A stretch of DNA of 64,000 nucleotides from NCBI RefSeq assembly GCF_963422355.1, contig NC_085097.1:5960631-6024630 (forward strand), written 5' to 3'. This stretch comes from Corticium candelabrum. Its lineage: Eukaryota > Porifera > Homoscleromorpha > Homosclerophorida > Plakinidae. Within the stretch, counting starts at the first letter, position 1; each line of letters opens with the position of its first letter. Below are positions 10,284 to 26,022 of the stretch, one piece after another. Position numbers and translations under genes: made by a program. The notes beneath the pieces were generated by a model. The model ran no database searches. It saw nothing but the letters and a program-made list of their open reading frames with translations, and was not told the DNA's origin.

Positions 10284-13200
10284 ATCTGTCTGTCCATTTG
10301 TTTGTCTGTCTGTCTGTCTGTTTGTCTGTTTGTCCTTCTGTCTGTTTGCTTGTCTGTCTGTCTGTCTGTCTGTGTGTCTGTTTGTCTGTTTGTTTGTCTA
10401 TCTGTCTGTCCATTTGTCTGTCTGTCTGTCTGTCTGTCCTTTCTGTCTGTTTGTCTGTCTGTCCTTTCTGTCTGTTTGTCTGTCTGTCTGTCTGTCATAT
10501 AATATATTTTCATACATGACTACTATTACAAACTATGTTCATGGCTAACAAGCTGTGCTACTGCTTTAAAGCCTTTTCTGGCCATAACTACTAAGCTAAT
10601 GAATAAAAAACTGTGTAAGGAAGTCATCTATATCTATATTTCTATTGTCATTGGAAGTTAATGTCAATATCTTCTTGCAGATCGTCTTTGCATTGCACTT
10701 CTGCAGCGTTGTCGAAAAGCGTTTTCGCCAATAACACATAAATGCCTTAGAATTGTGATTCCCTGCGTCGTCGGTTGATCTTTGCGAAAGCTCCTGGAGG
10801 TACTTGGTCGCTTCATCACCCCAACGGCCAAAATGTTCCATAACAAGAGGGACAAACTTCATAGATGCCATGCCAGGAAGCTTAATTTGACTATATTTCG
10901 AAAACTTCCTGTCCTCTCTTCTCGTTGCAGCTGCTCCATCTCTCAATGCTGCTTGACAGAGTATGTCTGATGCCCAGGGATGTGACAGAGCAACATCTAA
11001 CTCTGTGTTGGCCCCCGTACCGACATCAAATACCACGATATCAGGCCGGTTGTTGCTGTTACTATACCGGTCTCTTGGCTCTCTTTTGTGATGAATTTTC
11101 AATTGCCGCAGGCAGTCGTCCCAGTTGCTCACCACTGAATCATGGGACCAAACCGGTCCTCCGCCTTTTTTACAAGTGAGGAGGTGATATCCCATATCGT
11201 CCAACACCGACCCACAATTACACTCTTGTATCCAGCTGACAGCTGGCAGCTGCAACCCCATCCTCAACAAACACGCCAAACGATATTCGTAAGGTTCAAA
11301 TGCGAGATTTGTCGATTCGGGGATTGCAGTTAGCCAGGCGCCAGCACCATTTCCTCGTAGTGAACGTAGACGAGCCAAGTCCCTCGGAAGAGGAGCGTGT
11401 TCCACAACGTAAGTAGCAACTGATGTAGTATATTGGCGTGTTAACTTTTGCTGCAGTCTGTTAGGATTGTCAAGTAAATCTATAAGAGACTTGTCAGGAG
11501 GAGTGGCGCGTTGTAAGTCGCAACCAATAGAACCTGTCGTATCAGGATGGAAAACTAGATCATCCAATATCTTTTCCATGTTTGGAAATCGTTTGGGTAA
11601 AGCTGACAGTGTGTGAGCCCAGCTCGAAACGAAGGCTAGTTGACATATCTCCTTGATAGAGGTCATTCCGAAGCCTCCGTGTCTGATTGGAAGGGTAGCT
11701 TGTAACCACCGATCTTCCTGGATTGGCCCATACTTGAGTATTTCAACGAATGTCTGTCTTGTCTGATGGTCGTGAAGAGATGTGGCGCTGCTGAGATACT
11801 GTGGAGCTACAGATCTTGTTAGGTGAGTCATCCTTGGCACATGGCAATGTCTTAAGAGCAGCATTGCACTTTGTGGGTCTTCAAGGTTGGCCAGCTGATT
11901 ACATAAAAGATCCCCTGATTGAACGAATGATGTGCACTGGTTCTCAACGAATGATGGGCAACCGATTGGAATTCCTAAGATCTTTGTTCCAGTTGATGTA
12001 ACCGGAATTGATGGAATTTGTCCGTTAATCAGGACATCGCTTGATTGTGGCGAAAAAACCTCACATTTCTTGTTGGAAATTTCCAAACCGATATTGGAGA
12101 AAGCGTGTTTGAGATCCTCGAACGCTGCCATAGCTTGATCCGGCAGCCCCAACAGGAAGACATCGTCCAGATAAGCCAAAACTACGACATCTCCATGTGT
12201 TGACTGTAAGTTGAGGAGGCTACGATGAGTTGCCACAGAAAACAGCACCGGACCCAGGGGATCACCCTGGTGGACCCCCTCTTCAGATAATAGAGTCGTG
12301 GTTGAATTGCCCTTGTATATAATTAGATCCCCAAAGCCAGCATACATCTTAAAGACATGGTTAGAGATCTCCGGAAAAGATGCCAGAACTTGGTCGATCA
12401 TAACACACCTATTGATGGAATTGAAAGCATTCTTCACATCAGTTTTTACTAGAACCCAATCCTTGTTCGCTTCTAAAAGTATTTGGATCTGGTGAACTAG
12501 GAGCTCTGCACCGCCTTTCGTAGCAACACCATACTGTAGAGGAGAGAAAAATTCGGAAAATTCTTTCTTTTTTAGAGCACAAATAGCGCGTGCCGTAAGT
12601 CTTCTCAAGCACTCCCCTATAGCCACTGGACGAACATCGTTGTTAGACTTAGGCAAAGCTATAAGACGAGCTGCAGTCAGTAGCCTGACTGCACAATCTG
12701 GCAATGTACCTGCGGCGATTAAGGAGCAGATGTAGCTGAGACTTCTTAGAGTGGTAGTATTTGATGATAAAGCTCGAAAATGTTCAAACCTCCATCCAGA
12801 TGGTCCTGGACTTGAGCCCCTGGGAGAAGTTTGAATTGTTTCTAACAATTGAGACGTTGGAATATTTACACTGCTAAGGTCTTCTCTTGAAAGCGCTTTC
12901 ACATCCTTGACCCGAGAGGGATGTTTCATGGATAGCTGTGAGATTGTATTATCTGTTATTGGTGCTAGACCTGAACTTGTCAAAACTCTAGCTGCTCGTG
13001 ACAGTTCTCCGCATTTGACTAGCCTCTGTGCCGCCTGTTTCACCTGTGTGTCTCCTGAAAAAACCGATTTTAGTTTGTTGCTTGTTGTTTGGTTGAACTG
13101 CAACAGCTGATCCCACTGAAAGGCAAGGAATTTTCGAAAAACAGCTTTCACCTGATACGTATTTGATTTTCCTCCTCTAGTCAGGTTGCTAGGAGATAAT

Positions 13201-14293
13201 AACATACGGGGGAGTAGAAAGAGAAGCTTCCAAGCAGATTCATCATCTGAATCTTGTTCCAATTTGTCAAATACTACAGCGCAACATTCTTGAAATAGAG
13301 CTCGAGCTGCAGAACTGATACATTGAACCGTCCTAGGAGGAACTGCAGACAAAATGGCCCCGACTGGAATGTCCCGTATATATTGCCACGCGGTTGCCTC
13401 TTTACCCAATGCAGTATCTACAATAAAACCAACCTGAGAAACAGGCTCCTGGGTAGTGATAGATTCTGACTCCCCAACGGACAAAACGGTAGACTCGACA
13501 GCGTCAGGTACCGCCACGTCGTCATCATGAGTGGGCGTAGCCATAGACGTTGTACTCTCCTTCAACGACAAAGAAAGACAGCGTTGACCCGTCGGCCGTT
13601 TCTTACATTGCTGAGAATGCTGAGCTAGCTTCTGGAACCATTTCTTGCAGCAAACGCACTGTGAAAGATTCAAACGGCTAACGAAGTCGGCCGGAAGCTC
13701 TTCCTCGCCATGAGTCGAACGAATATGACATAACAAACGTTGAAGTGTCCCAGAAACACGGCACGACGCAAATGGACAGTATTCTTTTTGAGACATCGGG
13801 AGAGCAAGAAATTGCAGTCGTCCACATCCACATCCGGGTCTCTGTCTGTCTGTCTGTCTGTGTGTTTGTGTGTATGTCTCTCTGTTCATCTGTCTGTTGC
13901 GTGTGTTGTGTGTCTGTCTATGTGCTTTGTTCTTGACCAATTGATTGTACAGGTTCTTCTCGGCGGTTCAAGCGTATCGTGGAGCGGATACAAGAACACA
14001 TATTCCACTCACCGACACCCACTCTCCAACCAATAACCGAAGACTCATCATCACACCCATCCTTACACCCATTCTCACGCGGACGACACACAAAACGAAA
14101 ACTAGCCGGCAACGTCGCCCCTCCACTCCAAGAATTCATAACAACAGAGTCACTACGATCATCAGACGAATCGAGTAGCATAGGCAGAGGCAGCCCAGAC
14201 TCAAGTGACGTTGAAGACTTGATGGACAAAGTTGAAAAGACCGCACGCACTCGAACCAGACGAGTAACCATTGGGGCTCCTCCTGGACAATAA
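5651..14293 (+). CDS. BRSK: BRSK/SAD-type serine/threonine kinase, C-terminal exons (partial)
   Basis: Four exons with matching phases and GT-AG borders: 5651-5699, 5917-5982, 9811-9988 and 13953-14293 (TAA). They encode LKKSWFSNIL, IFMIVKDREFHTLKADIV, then FKLRYDSKKTGTGRMFSRTV with KFELDIASL, then GSSRRFKRIVERIQEHI. In this order they match the regulatory C-terminus of BRSK1/2 (SAD) kinases, including the KA1-like fold ending in SRRFKR. Family members control cell polarity and neurite or secretory functions downstream of LKB1. A Ser/Arg-rich tail of about 95 residues follows KA1. The kinase domain must lie left of the window. The introns at 5983-9810 and 9989-13952 carry retroelement copies 2-5 and 6. 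Assignment rests on recognised motifs and exon order. Confidence 0.85.
6000..6096 (-). repeat. (TGTC)n tract at the 3' junction of retroelement copy 2
   Basis: TGTC with TGTT/CATC variants begins about 20 bp after a BRSK exon donor and ends where the reverse-oriented copy 2 begins. Further TGTC tracts separate copies 2 and 3 (7064-7097) and copies 5 and the next exon (9714-9787). Confidence 0.9.
6097..7063 (-). mobile_element. 5'-truncated non-LTR retrotransposon (copy 2)
   Basis: On the minus strand the frame 7063-6248 is open to the normal C-terminus. It contains the GKGAGAWL motif, the zinc knuckle CDCG/GYHLLTC and the endonuclease core RPDITVF and TDLDISLAHPW. Reverse transcriptase is absent, so the copy is truncated at its 5' end, where it joins (TGTC)n directly. 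The protein differs widely from copies 1, 3, 5 and 6, so it is a separate subfamily. The 3' UTR has an AAGGCC/GGCCTT hairpin at 6219-6234 and ends in CTTT before GACA. Confidence 0.85.
7098..7557 (-). mobile_element. 5'-truncated non-LTR retrotransposon (copy 3)
   Basis: The minus-strand frame (7557 to 7199) encodes only the last ~120 residues of the retroelement protein (EHYGRWG, EFKTYWRRLMSITLQRCN) and joins (TGTC)n upstream. Its 3' UTR has a perfect 7-bp hairpin ATGACCC/GGGTCAT with AAA loop at 7171-7187. It shares with copy 1 the stretch GACTGTAATAGCG near the 3' end although the coding parts are clearly diverged. Confidence 0.85.
7558..7869 (-). repeat. (TGTC)n tract between retroelement copies 3 and 4
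   Basis: About 310 bp of TGTC repeats with CATC and TTTG variants. The long Cys/Ser/Leu/Val-only reading frames across it (CLSV repeats) are artefacts of the repeat and are not genes. Confidence 0.95.
7870..8731 (-). mobile_element. 5'-truncated non-LTR retrotransposon (copy 4), same subfamily as copy 1
   Basis: Reverse complement of 3402-4263 of copy 1. The encoded C-terminal ~250 residues are identical, overlapping frames on both strands also read identically, and the 3' UTR and hairpin (7941-7955) are the same. The copy begins mid-ORF at RFRSLQGTGAGAW and is joined directly to (TGTC)n at both ends. This is the pattern expected of a recent target-primed insertion with incomplete reverse transcription. 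Confidence 0.92.
8732..9120 (-). repeat. (TGTC)n tract between retroelement copies 4 and 5
   Basis: About 390 bp of TGTC with scattered CATC/TTTG/TCTC units. The low-complexity reading frames in both strands are artefacts. Confidence 0.95.
9121..9713 (-). mobile_element. 5'-truncated, frameshifted non-LTR retrotransposon (copy 5)
   Basis: Minus-strand frames encode WTHETLSRVWGDCLQHLK, RPDIVVFDA and then the C-terminal SEHFGRWG and LLWRKCMLVALQRCN motifs. A frame change near 9530-9545 separates the endonuclease core (ELDIS) from the following AHPWALHVISRAAQEDGAA, so it is inactivated. The 3' end reads TGAAAATATATGTATTGACA as in copy 1. The 5' truncation joins (TGTC)n at 9713. Confidence 0.85.
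10010..10496 (-). repeat. (TGTC)n tract at the 3' junction of retroelement copy 6
   Basis: About 490 bp of TGTC/TTTG/CATT variants, starting about 20 bp after the BRSK exon donor at 9989 and ending at the 3' terminus of copy 6. Confidence 0.95.
10497..13842 (-). mobile_element. Full-length non-LTR retrotransposon (copy 6), distinct subfamily
   Basis: A second complete element, on the opposite strand to copy 1, in the last BRSK intron. It has the same plan: short leader starting GAGACCCGGATG, one ORF, a ~100-nt 3' UTR ending TGAAAATATATTATAT before GACAGACA, and (TGTC)n on both sides. On its own sense strand the flanks read GACA, as for all other copies. Confidence 0.9.
10596..13796 (-). CDS. 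Retrotransposon protein of copy 6: zinc fingers, reverse transcriptase, endonuclease
   Basis: The ATG at 13796 gives MSQKEYCPF, aligned with the start of the copy 1 protein; the upstream in-frame residues are translated GACA repeat. N-terminal C2H2 (CPFASCRVSGTLQRLLCHIR) and CVCCKKWFQKLAQHSQQC clusters are followed by reverse transcriptase with KTDVKNAFNSI, EGVHQGDPLGP and YLDD. A zinc knuckle (CNCG, GYHLLTC) and PD-(D/E)XK core (RPDIVVFDV, ELDVALSHPW) end the protein. The ~1066-residue frame is uninterrupted, so the element may be functional or recently so. The protein matches copy 1 in architecture but is well diverged. Confidence 0.9.
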   Translation of the reverse strand: MSQKEYCPFASCRVSGTLQRLLCHIRSTHGEEELPADFVSRLNLSQCVCCKKWFQKLAQHSQQCKKRPTGQRCLSLSLKESTTSMATPTHDDDVAVPDAVESTVLSVGESESITTQEPVSQVGFIVDTALGKEATAWQYIRDIPVGAILSAVPPRTVQCISSAARALFQECCAVVFDKLEQDSDDESAWKLLFLLPRMLLSPSNLTRGGKSNTYQVKAVFRKFLAFQWDQLLQFNQTTSNKLKSVFSGDTQVKQAAQRLVKCGELSRAARVLTSSGLAPITDNTISQLSMKHPSRVKDVKALSREDLSSVNIPTSQLLETIQTSPRGSSPGPSGWRFEHFRALSSNTTTLRSLSYICSLIAAGTLPDCAVRLLTAARLIALPKSNNDVRPVAIGECLRRLTARAICALKKKEFSEFFSPLQYGVATKGGAELLVHQIQILLEANKDWVLVKTDVKNAFNSINRCVMIDQVLASFPEISNHVFKMYAGFGDLIIYKGNSTTTLLSEEGVHQGDPLGPVLFSVATHRSLLNLQSTHGDVVVLAYLDDVFLLGLPDQAMAAFEDLKHAFSNIGLEISNKKCEVFSPQSSDVLINGQIPSIPVTSTGTKILGIPIGCPSFVENQCTSFVQSGDLLCNQLANLEDPQSAMLLLRHCHVPRMTHLTRSVAPQYLSSATSLHDHQTRQTFVEILKYGPIQEDRWLQATLPIRHGGFGMTSIKEICQLAFVSSWAHTLSALPKRFPNMEKILDDLVFHPDTTGSIGCDLQRATPPDKSLIDLLDNPNRLQQKLTRQYTTSVATYVVEHAPLPRDLARLRSLRGNGAGAWLTAIPESTNLAFEPYEYRLACLLRMGLQLPAVSWIQECNCGSVLDDMGYHLLTCKKGGGPVWSHDSVVSNWDDCLRQLKIHHKREPRDRYSNSNNRPDIVVFDVGTGANTELDVALSHPWASDILCQAALRDGAAATRREDRKFSKYSQIKLPGMASMKFVPLVMEHFGRWGDEATKYLQELSQRSTDDAGNHNSKAFMCYWRKRFSTTLQKCNAKTICKKILTLTSNDNRNIDIDDFLTQFFIH
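13843..13925 (-). repeat. (TGTC)n tract at the 5' junction of retroelement copy 6
   Basis: TGTC repeats with TGTG variants between the element's 5' end and the acceptor of the last BRSK exon at 13953. Confidence 0.9.
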
Positions 14294-14689
14294 ATTTGTG
14301 GTTCGTCAGTTTGACAGTCTCTGCTGCCTCATTGTGTGTTGGTAGAGACGATAAGGTGAGTTGCAAGCGTTTGTATTGTGAGTTCCTAGTTGAGCCGTTT
14401 AGGACAGTGTTTGTTTACTATTTTTTCTCAATGAAATTCTATTGTAAGTCGTGACTTGCCAGGCATCTTGTCCAACTTTTAGTTAATTCTTAACGAAATT
14501 TTATGAAAACGTCTACATCTCTGTGTGTCCGTCCTTGTGACGTCAACGTGTTGCCTCGATATGCACAAATAGCTGCAAGAAATGTGTTTGGAACAGTCGC
14601 TCTGTATGGTCAGGATTGAGACTTTTAGAGAAGGGAGAGGCTTTGAAGACTCTTGGAAAGTTTTTCGATGTTAAAAAACCAGAGATGGG

Positions 14690-14905
14690 AACATGTCACG
14701 TGATCTAGTGTGCATCCATGTCACGTGACCTGATTTTGGTGCAGCAAGTGTTCTAACGGAAACAGTCACGTGATTCAGTGGCGTCCATGTCACGTGATCT
14801 AATGGAAACCATGTCACGTGATCTAGTGGCATTCATGTCGCGTGATCTAATGGAACTCCCTTGTCATGTGATCGCAGTCTAATAGACTCGCTGTCATGTG
14901 ATGTA
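14690..14905. repeat. Cluster of eight TCACGTGA-type motifs
   Basis: Roughly 25-35-bp units, each containing TGTCACGTGATCTA or a one-base variant (TCGCGTGA, TCATGTGA), separated by short GTGGCATTCA-like spacers. CACGTG with flanking T/A is the preferred site of MITF/TFE/USF-type bHLH-zip factors. The cluster lies ~400 bp downstream of the BRSK stop and ~560 bp beyond the ZC3H11A stop, that is between two convergent 3' ends. Regulation is an inference; it may simply be a minisatellite. Confidence 0.65.
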
Positions 14906-15068
14906 ATGGCACCCTGTTGTCTTTTGTCTGTCTGTCTGTTTGTGTTTATGCTTCTATTGGCCTGTTTGTTGATAGTTTGTTTGTCTGTTTAGTGTGTTTG
15001 TTTGTTTGTCTGTCTGTTTGTTTGTTTGTCTGTCTATTTATCTGTCTATTTGTCTGTCTGTTTGTCCA

Positions 15069-15099
<31 letters not shown>

Positions 15100-15126
15100 C
15101 TGTCTGTCTGTTTGTCTGTTTGTCAG
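14906..15126 (-). repeat. (TGTC/TTTG)n with short (TG)n
   Basis: Degenerate TGTC/TTTG repeats ending in a ~28-bp (TG)n run near 15072-15100. No retroelement was found inside this tract. Confidence 0.9.
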
Positions 15127-15467
15127 ATGTAGTGATGGCCGAGAGGTAATTTGCCACAGCTCCTTGATTGTTCAACTTCATGGCGACTTCCTCACACAAA
15201 AATTCCGTCTCCTCGTGGAAAAGAACCCAAGAAAATACCACCTCACATTTCCATGTCACTTTCCTGTTTTATTTATTTATATTCTTAACACAATCAATGT
15301 CTTGCCATTGACATACGTTGTGTAACAAACCACGTGGGTAGGGCTAGTTTCTCACGTGATTCAATTACGCATGCGCAAACTCACATCAATACTTACGATT
15401 TCACGATAACGAGCTCAAGAATGTAACACAACAACATCATACAATCAAATCTACTGCTTCATTGTTA

Positions 15468-22516
<7,049 letters not shown>

Positions 22517-22839
22517 TCGATAGCCTCAACCCTGCAACACAAACGAAACACGTCCAACAAGCAAACTCATCAACGTCACATAACTTCGTGTTTCACACCA
22601 CAAAAAGGACACGACAGACAAACAGAGACTTGAAGGAGTTAAGATGCAAAGTGCGTGGGTGTGGCAGATAGTACTAATTATAAGTAGCCAATATCGTCGA
22701 GTTTCATGCACCCAATCTACTCCATGCAAGTTCACACATGAGCATCTATTTTACAAGCAGATTCCACGTTTATAAATTTCGTATGTGACGAGGTGGTGTA
22801 TAGTACAGAAGATGTACACCATACATGATACATTTGTCA

Positions 22840-23560
22840 TCTGCTTATCTGTCCATTGTTTGTTTGTCTGTCTGTCCATTGCTTGCCTGTGTCTGTTAAT
22901 TGTTTGTCCATCTGTCTGTCAATTTTGTCTGTGTGTCTGTCCATTGTTTGTCTGTGTATCTGTCAATTGTTTGTCCATCTGTCTGTCAATTGTTTGTCTG
23001 TGTGTCTGTCAATTTTGTCTGTGTGTCTGTCCATTGTTTGTTTGTCTGTCTGTCCATTGCTTGCCTGTGTCTGTTAATTGTTTGTCTGTGTGTCTGTCAA
23101 CTGTTTGTCCATCTATCTGTCAATTGTTTGTCTGTGTGTCTGTCCATTGCTTGCCTGTCTCTGTTAATTGTTTGTCCATCTGTCTGTAAATTGTTTGTCC
23201 ATCTGTCTGTCAATTGTTTGTCTGTGTGTCTGTCCATTGCTTGCCTGTGTCTGTTAATTGTTTGTCCATCTGTTTGTCAATTGCTTGTCTGTGTGTCTGT
23301 CAATTGTTTGTCCATCTATCTGTCAATAGTTCGTTTGTCTGTCTGTCAATTGTTTGTCCATCTGTCTGTCAATAGTTTGTTTGTCTGTCTGTCAATTGTT
23401 TGTCTATCTGTCTGTCAATTGTTTGTCTGTGTGTCTGCCCATTGTTTGTCTGTCTGTGTGTCTGTCCATTGTTTGTCTGTCTGTCAATTGTTTGTCTATG
23501 TGTCTGTCCATCTGTGTGTCCATCTGTGTGTCCACTGTTTGTCCATCCATTTTTCAATAT
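22840..23560 (-). repeat. TTTGTCCATCTGTCTGTCAA array
   Basis: TGTC-derived array with a ~40-60-bp unit built from TGTCAATTGTTTGTC and TGTCCATTG. It lies upstream of the ZC3H11A start, probably in a 5' UTR intron. Confidence 0.9.
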
Positions 23561-23589
23561 ATTTACAAGCAGATTTCTCGTTTATAAGT

Positions 23590-24807
23590 TTTGCATGAGA
23601 CGATGAGGTGACCTAGCATGGTTGGTATAGAACAGAAAATGTACCATCCTTGTTATACAATATGACAAACAAACACAATCCAGACGAGACCGATTACACA
23701 TACCTGCAATGAAATGACACACAAAAGTCGATTGTACCGAGTGAGTATGATTGCCGCTCCAAACGTTCGAATCAGCACAGCAAGAACAAATTAATTAATT
23801 TGTCAACAAACACAGTCAGTCGTTGATATCAATCACAGCCTTTACTTCCTTCACGAGATTGACGACGTGTCTCTGAATACGACGACACACGCATGTAACA
23901 ACTGAGTTGCCACCATCCACACATTCCGCCTTCCGTTACGCACAAAACAAGAAAAGTCTTGTTCTTAACGCGCGCTACTTGAACCCCAATTATCGTCAAA
24001 TCAGCAAATTTCCAAACTGACAAACCACTGATTGCCATCAACGTCTCATCACGTCCTACTCGGTAGTTCGTTCTTGACCGAATCTGTGCGATTTCCTTTC
24101 CGTCTCCACCATAGCAACCATTCAATGTCACGTGACCTCATCCCAGCGACTTCCTGCGTCACTTTCTCGACCATCTTGTTATCTCCACGCACGAACAGCA
24201 CCGAGTTTTACTTTACGACGCACTTTCCGCTTACGTTTTGACCAGTTCGAAGCGCCGCTCCGTAAGTCCAAAATATGAGGTAACCGAATGGGGTCCCAGT
24301 AACAGTCAGGAAGGCAATTGTGGCTGGCTTGATATTTACTTGTCATTTACGTTTGTGAAGGATCAGGAAAAGCGTGTAGAGCGCAATAGCGGGTCATGCA
24401 ACATGCTGGAAAGGTCGCGTTCAGGCGGAGCAACGCGATGTGAAGAGGCAATGCGATACGCGAGCGATAGGCATGCGATACGCAAACAACTACATCACCT
24501 GAATTGACTCTTCGTCCACGTTTCTCACCGTTACAAAGTACAATGTCACTTGAAATTAAAATCCCGGATATACGGGAATTTTACACTAAACTATCTTCAT
24601 AATTGTGTGCTTGTTGTAATGTCTAACATAATATACTATACATCTCCTAATGTGAGAATCAGAAAACTGTGTATGATACAATGTCAACCATTTTTATGCC
24701 GGAAGAGCAAACCCCTTTGGAGTGTACGCTTGCGCATTATCACGTGACTTTAGCAAAATCCCGTATCATAAAAACAAATATAAATGAAAATGTCAAACTT
24801 AGTAATT
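23590..24807. other. Intergenic region upstream of ZC3H11A, no gene recognised
   Basis: Contains a possible non-coding 5' exon donor for ZC3H11A near 23704 (TTGCAG then GTATGTG, minus strand) and isolated CACGTGA sites at about 24125 and 24739. No convincing protein or repeat family was seen. The ZC3H11A promoter is presumably here. Confidence 0.4.
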
Positions 24808-25982
24808 CTATCCAATTTCACTTTGATTTTGTGCCTTCTTTACTGCTTTCTCTGCTGCTGCACCCACACCTGCTTGTCTGCATGCTTCCAGGAGTATTGC
24901 AAGAGTTGCTTTGTGCACTCGTTTTCTCCACAGTGAGAAGATATGCACGAGGCGAGCAGCCAAGTTACAAGGGAAACGTTCTTGACAATCAGACAACTCT
25001 TCTATGTCGACTCCAAGACGAATACCAATCTCATACCAATGACTTCTGACAGCCATGCCAACCTGTAACAAAGAGAGACAATAAAACAAAATACCCAAAT
25101 ATTTATTAATTAAAATTTATTAATTCATTAATTTATATATTTATATTTATTTATTTACTCAATTATAGTCACACCAATCAGCTAAATTCATGACTGTATT
25201 TACCTCAAGAAACTGTACATCAGACACAATTGCTTGTAAATCTAATTTTTCAGATCTGTAACTTGACAAGCTCCTCCTCTTCACAACAGAGACTGAAGAA
25301 TGTTCTAGAAAATGTAATAAACACATTAACATACATTTAAATGATGCATAAAATGACATCACAGTTTTAACTGAAATCAACCACCAACTTTTACAGAAAC
25401 AACCAACAGAACAATGAAACAGATTTTAGTGCAGATTCATACCTTTCTCTGTCCCTTGATCTACTATTCCTGGTAGCATGCTGCTGTCACCCTCACAATC
25501 ATTGACAATACGAGGTAACATCTCTGCAGACGAGTCAATGAAAACGTGTACAAAATATCCGAGACGAGTTTGTCCATCTGAAGAAAATATGTGTATCTCC
25601 ACTCGATCAGCATGTGGCCAAGCTACATACAACGATCAAGGTAAACACATGACTATCATGTCAAACGTATGTAACTTACCAGGAGTAACAGTTTCTATTG
25701 TACGACTATCCAGCCTTTCTCCTGGAACTTCTTCAACTGTCTGACCTGTAGTATCTATGTACCGGAAAGTACATCCTGTGTAAGGAACTTCACTTCCAAC
25801 CGGAAGACGAACTAGCAATGAGCTTTTCTCCTGACACAAAGATACAACAGAAATGTTAATAAGAAGCAGTAGTCCGAGTCTTTCCTGGCCTAGTTACCAT
25901 ACCATTAAATAAATTGGTACTAAATGTATTAACCACATACACTTATAGTGCCAGTGCACGCACAGGTGGGCCCGAGCGCGCG

Positions 25983-26022
<40 letters not shown>

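Noticed and set aside
7558..10519. Many 100-180-residue frames made of Cys/Leu/Ser/Val or Asp/Arg/Gln/Thr
   Set aside because: They are translations of (TGTC)n and (GACA)n microsatellite, open by lack of stop codons in the repeat unit; the same happens at 16-23 kb.
23829..24131. 100-codon minus-strand frame upstream of ZC3H11A
   Set aside because: No domain recognised; more likely promoter or 5' UTR DNA open by chance.
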